A stretch of DNA of 34,323 nt, from positions 1 through 34,323 of the forward strand of contig CAUGNZ010000026.1 of the NCBI GenBank assembly GCA_959601045.1. The letters run 5' to 3'. The notes beneath the pieces were generated by a model. That model was given only the letters and a program-made list of their open reading frames with translations, was not told the origin of the DNA and ran no database searches. The DNA is from an uncultured Collinsella sp. (GTDB lineage: Bacteria > Actinomycetota > Coriobacteriia > Coriobacteriales > Coriobacteriaceae). The translations under genes were made by a program, and so were the position numbers. Numbering within the stretch: position 1 is the first letter of the stretch; each line of letters starts with the position of its first letter. Positions 1 through 7,502 of this stretch are shown piece after piece.

Positions 1-918
1 AAGAACATGATCACCGGTGCTGCTCAGATGGACGGCGCTATCCTGGTCATCGCCGCTACCGACGGCCCCATGGCTCAGACCCGCGAGCACATCCTGCTCG
101 CCCGTCAGGTCGGCGTTCCCTACATCGTCGTCTTCCTGAACAAGTGCGACATGGTCGACGATGACGAGCTCATCGACCTCGTCGAGATGGAGACCCGTGA
201 GCTCCTCTCCGAGTACGATTTCCCCGGCGACGACATCCCCGTCATCCGTGGTTCCGCTCTGGGCGCTCTCGAGGGCGACGCCAAGTGGATGGACGCCATC
301 CGCGAGCTCATGAAGGCTGTCGACGAGTACATCCCGACGCCTGCTCGTAACAACGACCTCCCCTTCCTGATGGCCGTTGAGGACGTTATGACCATCTCCG
401 GCCGTGGTACCGTTGCTACTGGCCGTGTCGAGCGCGGTGAGCTCAAGCTCAACGAGCCCGTCGAGATCGTCGGCATCAAGGATACCCAGAACACCGTCGT
501 TACCGGTATCGAGATGTTCCGTAAGTCCATGGACTTCTGCGAGGCTGGCGACAACGTCGGTCTGCTGCTCCGCGGCATCAAGCGCGAGGACATCGAGCGC
601 GGCCAGGTTCTCTGCAAGCCCGGTTCGGTTACCCCGCACACCAAGTTCACCGGCGAGATCTACGTTCTGACCAAGGAGGAGGGCGGCCGTCACACCCCGT
701 TCTTCGATGGTTATCGTCCTCAGTTCTACTTCCGTACCACCGACGTTACCGGTACGGTCAAGCTCCCCGAGGGCACCGAGATGGCTATGCCTGGTGACCA
801 CATCACCATCGAGGGCGACCTCATCCACCCGATCGCCATGGAGGAGGGCCTGCGCTTCGCTATCCGCGAGGGTGGCCACACCGTCGGTTCGGGCATCGTC
901 TCCACGATCATTGAGTAA
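1..918 (+). CDS. tuf: Elongation factor Tu, 5'-truncated by window edge
   Basis: The frame is open from base 1, so the start codon and roughly the first 90-100 residues lie outside the window; 305 codons remain. EF-Tu is the GTPase that delivers aminoacyl-tRNA to the ribosomal A site. What is visible is the end of the G domain, with the guanine-specificity motif NKCD (about residues 44-47 of the fragment) and SAL (G5), followed by the beta-barrel domains 2 and 3, including GRGTVATGRVERG and the C-terminal GMRFAIREGG-like stretch (here GLRFAIREGGHTVGSGIV). It ends with TAA directly before a strong intrinsic terminator, so it closes its own transcription unit. Codon use is strongly C-biased (gtc, atc, ctc), as expected of a highly expressed gene. 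Identification is very secure; only the start is unseen. Confidence 0.98.
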   Translation, partial: KNMITGAAQMDGAILVIAATDGPMAQTREHILLARQVGVPYIVVFLNKCDMVDDDELIDLVEMETRELLSEYDFPGDDIPVIRGSALGALEGDAKWMDAIRELMKAVDEYIPTPARNNDLPFLMAVEDVMTISGRGTVATGRVERGELKLNEPVEIVGIKDTQNTVVTGIEMFRKSMDFCEAGDNVGLLLRGIKREDIERGQVLCKPGSVTPHTKFTGEIYVLTKEEGGRHTPFFDGYRPQFYFRTTDVTGTVKLPEGTEMAMPGDHITIEGDLIHPIAMEEGLRFAIREGGHTVGSGIVSTIIE

Positions 919-943
919 ATTTGCTCTTTGATATAGCTGACTT

Positions 944-980
944 AAAGAACCCGGCACTTATTTGGGTGCCGGGTTCTTTT
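944..980 (+). terminator. Intrinsic terminator of tuf
   Basis: A perfect 14-bp stem (944-957 with 966-979) with an 8-nt loop lies 26 nt after the tuf stop. The 3' arm ends in TTCTTTT, giving the U-run. Confidence 0.93.
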
Positions 981-1122
981 CTGCAATGGATATTGATCCG
1001 TTGCAGGTGTCGAGAGGATCGATAATGGTCCTGGATGCACCGTCGATTAGCTCTCGATGGCTTCATTGATGTGTTCCAAATATGAATGGATCCACCGAGA
1101 ACCAATTGACTCGAGGTTTTCA

Positions 1123-1150
1123 TTGACAGCACTTACGTGGAGCTGATAAA
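1123..1150 (+). promoter_or_regulatory. Sigma-70-type promoter of the rpmG-tRNA-secE-nusG unit
   Basis: There is a consensus -35 box TTGACA (1123-1128) and a -10-like GATAAA (1145-1150) at 16-nt spacing; TAAAGT at 1147 with 18 nt is the alternative. It lies about 50 nt before rpmG and downstream of the tuf terminator, so it should restart transcription. The boxes are seen in the sequence; activity is inferred. Confidence 0.65.
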
Positions 1151-1197
1151 GTAACAACTCGTGCCCGTACGGGGCGGAAATGAAAGGTTCAGGATAC

Positions 1198-1347
1198 ATG
1201 CGTACTCTAGTTACTCTTGCGTGCACTGAGTGCAAGCGCCGCAACTATACGACCACCAAGAACAAGTCGACCATGCCTGATCGTATGGAGATCAAGAAGT
1301 ATTGCCCCTGGTGCCGTCACCACACGCTGCACAAAGAGACTCGCTAG
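1198..1347 (+). CDS. rpmG: 50S ribosomal protein L33 (zinc-type)
   Basis: This is a 49-codon gene encoding ribosomal protein L33 of the large subunit. The protein starts MRTLVTLACTECKRRNYTT and ends HHTLHKETR. Two CxxC pairs are present (Cys9/Cys12 and Cys36/Cys39), so this is the zinc-binding (C+) form rather than the zinc-independent paralogue used under zinc limitation. A purine-rich GAAAGG lies 8-13 nt ahead of the ATG. It is the first gene after the promoter at 1123 and is followed after 13 nt by tRNA-Trp, the common bacterial order rpmG-trnW-secE-nusG. Confidence 0.95.
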   Translation: MRTLVTLACTECKRRNYTTTKNKSTMPDRMEIKKYCPWCRHHTLHKETR

Positions 1348-1360
1348 TCTCTAGTCACAT

Positions 1361-1436
1361 ACGCCAGTAGTTCAATTGGTAGAGCATCGGTCTCCAAAAC
1401 CGAGTGTTGAGGGTTCGAGTCCTTCCTGGCGTGCCA
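1361..1436 (+). tRNA. tRNA-Trp, anticodon CCA
   Basis: The cloverleaf is complete. The 7-bp acceptor stem is 1361-1367 with 1426-1432, the D arm begins AGTTCAATTGGTAGAGC, the anticodon loop is CTCCAAA with CCA at 1394-1396, and the T loop is GGTTCGAGTCC. The discriminator base is G1433 and the 3' CCA is encoded (1434-1436). It lies between rpmG and secE, as in many bacteria, and is presumably processed from their shared transcript. Confidence 0.97.
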
Positions 1437-1445
1437 GTCATTATT

Positions 1446-1477
1446 CCGTAAGCTCCCAATTGGGGGCTTACGGTTTA
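1446..1477 (+). terminator. Hairpin between tRNA-Trp and secE (terminator or processing signal)
   Basis: A 12-bp stem (1446-1457 with 1462-1473, one G-U pair) closes on an AATT loop and is followed only by TTTA. The weak U-run suggests partial termination, or a processing and stability element, because no separate secE promoter is obvious downstream. Confidence 0.5.
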
Positions 1478-1512
1478 CTCATGTATAAGCGCATTGCGCG
1501 GAGGTAACCCAA

Positions 1513-1851
1513 ATGGCCAACAAGAAGAACAAGAAGAAGGCTCAGCAGCCGGCACCTGCCAACAACGCTGCCGCCAACTCCAAGGTTGAGGCCAAGAAGG
1601 CCGTTGCCAAGAAGAACGAGAAGGCTGCGAAGTCCAAGAAGAACGAGAAGCCTGGTTTCTTCGCCCGCACCAAGAAGTATTTCGCTTCGGTCAAGTCCGA
1701 GATGAAGCGTGTCACGTGGCCCGATAAGAAGGAGCTCGTGAACTACTCGGTCGTCGTTTGCGCTTCTCTGATCGTCGTCGGCGTCGTCATCGCTCTGCTC
1801 GATGCTGGCTTTGGCGAGGCTCTTGCTCTGTTCTCTGGATTAAGGGGCTAA
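1513..1851 (+). CDS. secE: Preprotein translocase subunit SecE
   Basis: This 112-residue protein is the small essential subunit that clamps SecY in the SecYEG protein-export channel. Residues 1-47 are a very Lys/Ala-rich cytoplasmic extension. The conserved amphipathic SecE region (about 50-75) follows, with SVKSEMKRVTWPDKKEL holding the family's WP motif, and then a single membrane segment at about 77-97. The Lys-rich tail makes it longer than the roughly 60-residue minimal SecE, as in many Actinobacteria. An SD-like GGAGGT lies 7 nt before the ATG. It is followed after 3 nt by nusG, the near-universal pairing. Confidence 0.95.
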   Translation: MANKKNKKKAQQPAPANNAAANSKVEAKKAVAKKNEKAAKSKKNEKPGFFARTKKYFASVKSEMKRVTWPDKKELVNYSVVVCASLIVVGVVIALLDAGFGEALALFSGLRG

Positions 1852-1854
1852 ACC

Positions 1855-2391
1855 ATGTCTAAGCGTTGGTACGTCGTTCACACTTACTCTGGATACGAGA
1901 ATCGTGTTAAGTCCGATCTCGAGCATCGCATCGAGACTATGGGCATGCAGGACCGTATCTTTGATATCGAGATTCCTATGGAGCGCGTCACCGAGATTAA
2001 AGAGGGTGGCAAGCGCGAAACCAAGGATTCCAAGATCTTCCCGGGTTATGTCCTGGTCCGCATGGAGATGGATGACGATGCTTGGACGTGCGTTCGTAAC
2101 ACGCCTGGCGTCACCGGTTTCCTGGGCGGCAACGGCAAGCCCGCTCCGCTTTCCCGCGACGAGTACAATAAGATGACTCGTCGTCCCGGTAAGGGCGATT
2201 CGCCCAAGCGCACCTCGGTTGATATTGAGGTCGGCACGTCCGTCCGCGTCACCGATGGCCCGCTTACCGACTTTGATGGCAAGGTCTCCGAGGTTAACAC
2301 CGAGGCCGGCAAGCTCAAGGTCACGCTGATGATCTTTGGCCGCGAGACGCCGGTTGAGCTCGACTTTAACCAGGTCGCTGTCATCGCTTAA
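1855..2391 (+). CDS. nusG: Transcription antitermination/elongation factor NusG
   Basis: This 178-residue protein binds RNA polymerase and couples it to Rho or the ribosome. The NGN domain (about 3-108) begins RWYVVHTYSGYENRVK and contains FPGYVLVRM (62-70). The KOW domain (about 126-176) contains RVTDGPLTDFDGKV. Its length is typical and no extra domain is inserted. The ATG lies 3 nt after the secE stop, with GGGGCTAA as a weak ribosome-binding site, so translation is probably coupled to secE. Confidence 0.97.
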   Translation: MSKRWYVVHTYSGYENRVKSDLEHRIETMGMQDRIFDIEIPMERVTEIKEGGKRETKDSKIFPGYVLVRMEMDDDAWTCVRNTPGVTGFLGGNGKPAPLSRDEYNKMTRRPGKGDSPKRTSVDIEVGTSVRVTDGPLTDFDGKVSEVNTEAGKLKVTLMIFGRETPVELDFNQVAVIA

Positions 2392-2511
2392 GATTTCGTC
2401 CGTTCGCGCGAGCGTGCTTCTTCTGTGACTGCTCATCTCAGGAGTGCTTCTAACACGTGCGTGCTTACGATATAGCAAGTACTTCACACTCGTGATTCGA
2501 AAGGAATGACC

Positions 2512-2940
2512 ATGGCTGAGAAGAAGGTTGCCAACGTCATTAAGCTCCAGATTCCTGCTGGTGCAGCTAACCCCGCTCCTCCCGTCGGCCCCGCCCTGGG
2601 CGCAGCTGGCGTGAACATCATGCAGTTCTGCCAGGCCTTTAACGCCGAGACGCAGGACAAGAAGGGCGACATCATCCCCGTTGAGATCACTGTCTTCGAG
2701 GACAAGTCCTTCTCCTTCATCACCAAGACCCCGCCGGCGGCTCACCTCATCAAGAAGGAGCTGAACCTCAAGTCTGGTTCCGCTAAGCCCCAGGCCGACA
2801 AGGTTGGTCAGCTCTCCCAGGAGCAGCTCACCAAGATCGCCGAGATCAAGATGCCGGACCTCAATGCCAACGACATTGACGCCGCCAAGAAGATTATCGC
2901 CGGTACCGCCCGTTCCATGGGCGTCACCATCGCTGAGTAG
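2512..2940 (+). CDS. rplK: 50S ribosomal protein L11
   Basis: This 142-residue protein is part of the GTPase-associated centre (L11 stalk base). The N-terminal domain carries the Pro-rich thiostrepton-site helix (IPAGAANPAPPVGPALGAAG) and the C-terminal rRNA-binding domain ends AKKIIAGTARSMGVTIAE. I place the start at ATG 2512 because AAAGGA (2500-2505) is 6 nt upstream; an ATG at 2506 is in frame but would touch the ribosome-binding site. The 120-nt gap after nusG shows no convincing promoter, so it may share the upstream transcript. Confidence 0.97.
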   Translation: MAEKKVANVIKLQIPAGAANPAPPVGPALGAAGVNIMQFCQAFNAETQDKKGDIIPVEITVFEDKSFSFITKTPPAAHLIKKELNLKSGSAKPQADKVGQLSQEQLTKIAEIKMPDLNANDIDAAKKIIAGTARSMGVTIAE

Positions 2941-2958
2941 CGATTTCTTTTGGTAACG

Positions 2959-2984
2959 ACGGGTGCTCCAACCGGGGCGCCCGT
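2959..2984 (+). promoter_or_regulatory. Stem-loop in the rplK-rplA spacer
   Basis: An 11-bp stem (2959-2969 with 2974-2984, two G-U pairs) has an AACC loop and no U-run after it. It may be an RNA processing or stability structure, or part of L1-type autoregulation. The hairpin is visible; the role is inference. Confidence 0.4.
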
Positions 2985-3057
2985 TAAATGTGTGCAATAG
3001 GGCACACGATACGATGTGGGAGGGCACTAGCCCGTTTAACCACAGGAGGTAATGCAC

Positions 3058-3765
3058 ATGGCTAAGCATGGTAAGAGCTATAACGCCGCTGCCGAGAAGA
3101 TCGACCGCGCCACGCTCTACACCCCCCTTCAGGCTGCCAAGCTCATCAAGGAGCTCGACACCGCCAAGTTCGACGAGACCGTCGAGGCCCACTTCCGTCT
3201 GGGCGTCGATACTCGTAAGGCCGACCAGAACATCCGCGGCTCCATCTCCCTGCCCCACGGCACCGGCAAGACCATTCGTGTTGCCGTCTTCGCCGAGGGC
3301 GAGAAGGCCCGCGAGGCCGAGGCTGCCGGCGCCGACATCATCGGTTCCGACGAGCTCGTCGCCCAGATCCAGAAGGGCGAGATCAACTTCGACGCCGCTA
3401 TCGCTACGCCGAACATGATGGCCAAGGTTGGCCGCATCGGTAAGATCCTTGGTCCCCGTGGCCTCATGCCGAACCCTAAGCTCGGCACCGTGACCATGGA
3501 CGTCGCCAAGATGGTCTCCGAGCTCAAGGCCGGCCGCGTTGAGTATCGCGCCGACCGCTACGGCATCTGCCACGTGCCCCTGGGCAAGAAGTCCTTCTCC
3601 GAGCAGCAGCTCGTCGAGAACTACGCTGCCCTGTACACCGAGATCCTGCGCGTCAAGCCCTCTTCTGCTAAGGGCAAGTACGTTAAGTCCATCTCCGTGT
3701 CTTCCACCATGGGCCCTGGCATCAAGGTTGATCCCGCTATCCAGCGCGACTTCCTGGCTGAGTAA
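3058..3765 (+). CDS. rplA: 50S ribosomal protein L1
   Basis: This 235-residue protein forms the mobile L1 stalk and helps release E-site tRNA; in many bacteria it also represses its own operon by binding the mRNA. Family signatures are visible: SLPHGTGKTIRVAVFAEG, GRIGKILGPRGLMPNPKLGT and VSELKAGRVEYRADR. A near-perfect SD, AGGAGGT (3044-3050), is 7 nt before the ATG at 3058; an ATG at 3052 is in frame but too close. It is the last gene of this cluster, followed by a strong terminator. The rplJ-rplL genes that often come next are not in this window. Confidence 0.97.
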   Translation: MAKHGKSYNAAAEKIDRATLYTPLQAAKLIKELDTAKFDETVEAHFRLGVDTRKADQNIRGSISLPHGTGKTIRVAVFAEGEKAREAEAAGADIIGSDELVAQIQKGEINFDAAIATPNMMAKVGRIGKILGPRGLMPNPKLGTVTMDVAKMVSELKAGRVEYRADRYGICHVPLGKKSFSEQQLVENYAALYTEILRVKPSSAKGKYVKSISVSSTMGPGIKVDPAIQRDFLAE

Positions 3766-3801
3766 CTTTTAGTTACTGCCTGAGCAAAGCAAGCATTGCT
3801 A

Positions 3802-3840
3802 AAGAAACCCGGTTCTGTCTCGTGCAGGACCGGGTTTCTT
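3802..3840 (+). terminator. Intrinsic terminator of rplA
   Basis: A 16-bp stem (3802-3817 with 3825-3840, one G-U pair) has a 7-nt loop and a U-rich 3' arm (TTTCTT). It lies 36 nt after the rplA stop and closes the ribosomal-protein block. Confidence 0.9.
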
Positions 3841-3853
3841 GCTATCGCGTTAA

Positions 3854-3892
3854 AACTACCTCAAAGGGGACAGTGCCCCCTTTGAGGTAGTT
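3854..3892 (-). terminator. Palindromic terminator at the end of the phosphoesterase gene (family member R1)
   Basis: A perfect 16-bp inverted repeat (3854-3869 with 3877-3892) has a 7-nt loop. Read on the - strand it ends GTAGTTTTAACG, giving a short U-run. It overlaps the stop codon of the phosphoesterase gene (3891-3893) by two bases. The AAAGGGG...CCCCTTT core and loop letters resemble the two identical elements at 6570-6608 and 9552-9590. Confidence 0.75.
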
Positions 3893-4601
3893 ACCAGGGT
3901 GTTCTAGCGGTTGAGGACTCGATAGCCTCGTGGCGCTTGAGCTCGCGGCGCATGGTTTGCGAATTGAGCCAGGCTGCCTGCCAGCCACGGATGGGGTAAC
4001 GCGTCTGGTCGAGCTCAAACTGCGTATAGCCGCTGGCGTTGATGATCGTTGCCCCGCATGCATGCTGACGCTCACGTTGAAAGTCGCGACCATAGCATTG
4101 GTGCACATGCCCGTGCACCATGTAGTCGGGGTTCCAGGACTCGAGCGCCGTGTTAAAGCATTCGAATCCTTGATGTGGTAGATCGTCCAAATCGCCCGCG
4201 CCGGCGGCGGGCGCGTGGGTGAGCAAGATGTCGCAGCCGCCGACCATCCTCACTTTGCGGGACAGCTTGCGCATGCGCTTGGCCATCTCGCGCTCGGTGT
4301 ACATGTTGGCGCCATCTCGGTAGCGCATGGAGCCGCCAAGCCCCGCAATGCGGACGCCGCGATACACGTACACGGTGTCTTCGACACAGATACAGCCGCC
4401 CGGTGCATGACGTGCGTAGCGGTCATCGTGATTGCCGCGTACGTAGATGAGCGGTTTGTTGATGACCGTGACCAAAAACTCAAGATAGTCCGGGTCCAGA
4501 TCGCCAGCGGACAAAATCAGGTCGACACCCTCAAAGCGTTCTTTGCGAAAGCACTCCCAAAGGCATCGTTCTTCGGTATCGGCTATGGCAAGGATTTTCA
4601 T
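3891..4601 (-). CDS. Calcineurin-like metallophosphoesterase
   Basis: This 236-residue cytoplasmic protein belongs to the metallophosphoesterase superfamily (dinuclear metal, phosphoester hydrolysis); the substrate cannot be told from sequence. Motifs run in the expected order: ADTE (7-10), GD (33-34), GNHD (56-59), THA (128-130) and GHVH (164-167). The first motif is usually DxH; here it is D8-T-E10, so the normal metal-ligand histidine is replaced by Glu. There is no signal peptide. Its start codon overlaps the stop of the upstream ParB-BMP gene by 4 nt (ATGA), so the two are almost certainly co-translated and functionally linked. The 3' end runs into palindrome R1. Confidence 0.85.
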   Translation of the reverse strand: MKILAIADTEERCLWECFRKERFEGVDLILSAGDLDPDYLEFLVTVINKPLIYVRGNHDDRYARHAPGGCICVEDTVYVYRGVRIAGLGGSMRYRDGANMYTEREMAKRMRKLSRKVRMVGGCDILLTHAPAAGAGDLDDLPHQGFECFNTALESWNPDYMVHGHVHQCYGRDFQRERQHACGATIINASGYTQFELDQTRYPIRGWQAAWLNSQTMRRELKRHEAIESSTARTPW

Positions 4602-6514
4602 AGGGCGCGGACCTTCGGCTCATCGTCGGGCTGCGGAATGGTGCCCACCACGTTGTCTGCCAGCCAGTCCATCTCGACGATTTGCGTGCTCGGCAGTGGG
4701 GGAAAGCCTTCGATCTGCACCACGCCGTCTTGGCTATGGAGCTCGCCGCCAAATGGATTGATGGAGCCCTCGACAATGCCATTGCGCAGTAGCTGAACGA
4801 GCTTGCGCGTCTGATAGGGCAGGCCTGGAGCGTAGCGAATATCGATAACGCCCGAACTCATGCCATACCAGTAGTTGACGGCGCGAACCTGGCTGTCGTC
4901 ACTGGTCTCATCCCAGGTGCCATGCAGCAGGCTTCGCACGATAAGCTCGTAGTAACGGCCCCAGTTCCATACCGGCATGGCAATGCCGGCAACCTTGCCA
5001 TCGACCAAGCGGTGGAGTCCGTAGGCTGTGGGGTCTTCGAGCGGCTTTGACATGTCGGCGCCGGACATGACGCTTACACCTTCGCGGCGCATGGCGTCGG
5101 CAAGGCCTCCGGCGGGCACATCGCCCCAGGTCAGGATAATTTGCGCGCGGGGGTCGAGCAGCGAGGCGCCAATCGCAAAGGCGTTGATCTCGCTGAGTGC
5201 GCCCGAGGCGAAGACCGACGCATGGTAACCGATGCGGTGGTTGTCCGCCATGCTGGCCGCAAGGGCGCCCAGCAGAAATTTTGCCTCGTACATCTTTCCA
5301 AAATACGAGCGCACGCTTTGATGGGGAAGGCCGATAGAGCAGTTGAGGAACCGCAACCGGGGATACTCAACGGCTGCCCTGAGCGTGTATTCCATCAGGC
5401 GGTGCGAGGTCGAGAAGATGACGCTGTCTCCATGTTTGACAGCCGTTTCCACGGCGGCGTAGAACACGTCCGGATCGTGGCAGTCCTCGAACGCCTCGGT
5501 GCGCACGATACCGCCAAAGTGCTCATCGAGATACTGACGCCCTTGGTCGTGCAGGCTGTCCCAGCTCGACGTCGCACAGGGGAACTCATGGATAAAGGCG
5601 ATGCGCAGGGGATTGGCCGCCGAATAGACGGTCTTGCCCATAAAGAAGTTGAGCACGCCGGAGGTGGACTTGGCGGGTGACTCTTCCTCATCGACGCTCG
5701 GTGCTTCGACAAGATCGACCTTGTCCTCGTTATTTTTGCCGGCAATGACCAGCTCACGCCAAATCTTACACAGGCGGTTTACGACGATATCCGTCGGCGT
5801 ATCCAGCAGGCGGTCCTGGTTGTACACATTGAGGTAGACGAGCATAGCGTCGGCGGGCGTAATGTCCAGGTGGTCGCCGCCCGCGCGAAGGTAGGCGCGC
5901 TTAAAGAGCAGGAAGGTGTGGCGCAGGTAGTCGACCTTTTTCTGCGGCCATTTTTCGATAAGGTCCTGACCGAGCATCTTGGAGAGCGTCTCGTAGCTTC
6001 CTTCGCGTGAGAACTCGATCTCGTATAGGGGGCAGACGCGCCAAAACGCGCAGAACTCACCGTACAGGCGGCTTTCGACGGAATCCCATGTGCCGGGGTA
6101 GAGACGGGTGACCTTGGCCGAAACCGTCGGGGCGTCCAGGAATTTGAGGACACTGACGCGCTTGTTGCCCTCTTGGACGTAAAACCGATGCATGAACTCG
6201 GTGACGATGACGGGATCGCGATAGCCCTCGGTCACCTGGATGTCGTAGAGGTTGGACCACTTGCGAGCAAACTCGGTGCTAAACGGCAGCAAGGGCATAA
6301 AGTTGCATGAAAAGGCCGACTGACGGCCCTTGGTAACCGTACCGACGACCATTTCGAGTGGAATGTCTCTCAGGCCGACATTCTCTCGCTGGCCTAAGGG
6401 GAGCTGGGCAACCAAGCTATCGAGGTCCGTGAGATACGGATGCTCGCTTTGACTAATGGCGCGTCGACGTCCTTGCTCGCCGCGCTTGCGTGCTTGACGA
6501 TAGGCCTCTTCCAT
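4598..6514 (-). CDS. Fusion protein: ParB-like N-terminal domain plus BMP/PnrA-type ligand-binding domain, cytoplasmic
   Basis: This 638-residue protein has no signal peptide or lipobox. The N-terminal third has a ParB/sulfiredoxin-like segment (about 88-140): GYRDPVIVTEF, then FYVQEGNKRVSVLKFL with the EGNKR core at 115-119. A helical stretch (about 170-260) and an acidic linker (about 262-285) follow. Residues about 302-600 resemble the basic-membrane-protein (BMP/PnrA/Med) periplasmic-binding fold: LRIAFIHEFP, SVIFSTSHRLMEY, NHRIGYHASVFASGALSEINAFAIGA and GKVAGIAMPVWNWGRYY. Normal BMP proteins are secreted nucleoside-binding lipoproteins, so a cytoplasmic copy fused to a ParB-like domain suggests an intracellular sensor or regulator. 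SD AAGGGAGC lies 6 nt before the ATG. It is coupled by a 4-nt overlap to the metallophosphoesterase. Domain assignments are by motif reading; the function is not known to me. Confidence 0.7.
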   Translation of the reverse strand: MEEAYRQARKRGEQGRRRAISQSEHPYLTDLDSLVAQLPLGQRENVGLRDIPLEMVVGTVTKGRQSAFSCNFMPLLPFSTEFARKWSNLYDIQVTEGYRDPVIVTEFMHRFYVQEGNKRVSVLKFLDAPTVSAKVTRLYPGTWDSVESRLYGEFCAFWRVCPLYEIEFSREGSYETLSKMLGQDLIEKWPQKKVDYLRHTFLLFKRAYLRAGGDHLDITPADAMLVYLNVYNQDRLLDTPTDIVVNRLCKIWRELVIAGKNNEDKVDLVEAPSVDEEESPAKSTSGVLNFFMGKTVYSAANPLRIAFIHEFPCATSSWDSLHDQGRQYLDEHFGGIVRTEAFEDCHDPDVFYAAVETAVKHGDSVIFSTSHRLMEYTLRAAVEYPRLRFLNCSIGLPHQSVRSYFGKMYEAKFLLGALAASMADNHRIGYHASVFASGALSEINAFAIGASLLDPRAQIILTWGDVPAGGLADAMRREGVSVMSGADMSKPLEDPTAYGLHRLVDGKVAGIAMPVWNWGRYYELIVRSLLHGTWDETSDDSQVRAVNYWYGMSSGVIDIRYAPGLPYQTRKLVQLLRNGIVEGSINPFGGELHSQDGVVQIEGFPPLPSTQIVEMDWLADNVVGTIPQPDDEPKVRAL

Positions 6515-6569
6515 AGTTTTGCTCCCTTAGTCGTTTAAACAACTATTTGAACCATGGTATCACGAATGA

Positions 6570-6608
6570 AAACCACCACAAAGGTGCCTGTCCCCTTTGT
6601 GGTGGTTT
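6570..6608 (-). terminator. Palindromic terminator at the end of the MscS gene (family member R2)
   Basis: 15-bp perfect arms (6570-6584 with 6594-6608) have a 9-nt loop, TGCCTGTCC. It overlaps the channel gene's stop codon (6607-6609). The - strand reading continues TTTTCATT, a U-run. All 39 bases are identical to those at 9552-9590. Confidence 0.78.
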
Positions 6609-7374
6609 AGGCGATGATGGGGGCGATGGCGCGGATGCAGGCGTCGGCTGCCGTGAAAGTAGTGCTGTCGTCGCTGACGATAAAGATGATCTTTCCTTTG
6701 ATGCCAAAGTCGCCGATTTCGCTAAAGAGTACGTAGGGCTCCTTGTCAAAGCCCGAGATGGGCGAGACGGCCGTTTTGGTTGCGCTCGTGAGCTCGTCTG
6801 CCAGCACGTCAAGGGAAGCCCACTTGGACGTATCCTTTACGGCAACGGGCACGGCCACGCGCCCAAAGGGCATCAGATGCACGAGCGTGTTCTTGGAGAT
6901 GTTGGAGTTGGGCACAATGATGGTCTGTCCACAGGCATCCTCAATCGTTGTATGGCGCCAAGTGATGTCTTGGACCACGCCGGATACGCCGCCGACCTCG
7001 ATATTGTCGCCGGGTTTGATGATGCCCATAAACGTCACCTGCATGCCGCCGATAAGGTTTGACAGCGTGTCCTGAAAGCCGAGCGAGATGGCGATGCCGC
7101 CGACGCCAAGAGCGGCGACGAGGGCGTTTGCGTTAATGCCAAAACAGTTGTCGAGGATAAAGCTGCCGCCAATCATCCAGATGACGGCGCGCGCGATGTT
7201 GATGAAGATACTCGATGCCGGAAGCGGGTTATCGTCTCGGTTGAGTAGGTGACGCAGCGTCTTGGAAACGACTTTGGTGATGATTGCCGTGCCTATTGCC
7301 AAGATGCCGGCCCAGATGATGTTGTGGACCCACCGTTGCTCAAAGAAATGAAGAATCGGCTCAAACAATTCCAT
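6607..7374 (-). CDS. Small-conductance mechanosensitive channel, MscS family
   Basis: This 255-residue inner-membrane channel opens under membrane tension to release osmolytes on hypo-osmotic shock. Three membrane segments are visible (about 18-36, 58-76, 84-108). The third is the Gly/Ala-rich pore helix ALVAALGVGGIAISLGFQDT, followed by LSNLIGGMQVTF. The beta domain follows (IKPGDNIEVGGVSGVVQDITWRHTTI, and VPNSNISKNTLVH). The length is close to that of E. coli MscS. An AGGAGG site lies 9 nt before the ATG. It stands alone: a terminator (7421-7449) separates it from the upstream nucleotidase gene and R2 closes it, so it must have a local promoter, which I could not define. Confidence 0.9.
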   Translation of the reverse strand: MELFEPILHFFEQRWVHNIIWAGILAIGTAIITKVVSKTLRHLLNRDDNPLPASSIFINIARAVIWMIGGSFILDNCFGINANALVAALGVGGIAISLGFQDTLSNLIGGMQVTFMGIIKPGDNIEVGGVSGVVQDITWRHTTIEDACGQTIIVPNSNISKNTLVHLMPFGRVAVPVAVKDTSKWASLDVLADELTSATKTAVSPISGFDKEPYVLFSEIGDFGIKGKIIFIVSDDSTTFTAADACIRAIAPIIA

Positions 7375-7420
7375 GTAGGGAAAACCTCCTAATGATCATT
7401 CAACCATGATACCCACCAAA

Positions 7421-7449
7421 AAGCCCGTCCGATCACATCGGACGGGCTT
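7421..7449 (-). terminator. Intrinsic terminator of the 5'-nucleotidase gene
   Basis: A perfect 13-bp stem (7421-7433 with 7437-7449) has a 3-nt loop. On the - strand it is followed by TTT immediately after the CTT of the arm (GGGCTTTTTGG). It lies 53 nt after the nucleotidase stop. Confidence 0.9.
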
Positions 7450-7502
7450 CTGTGCTCGATATAAGGTTTGCACGGAGGGGCTGCAAGGCCCGGCGGTGTA
7501 GC

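Noticed and set aside
1840..3573. A 577-codon - strand open frame
   Set aside because: It lies antisense to nusG, rplK and rplA, whose products are certain; strong third-position GC bias creates such antisense openings.
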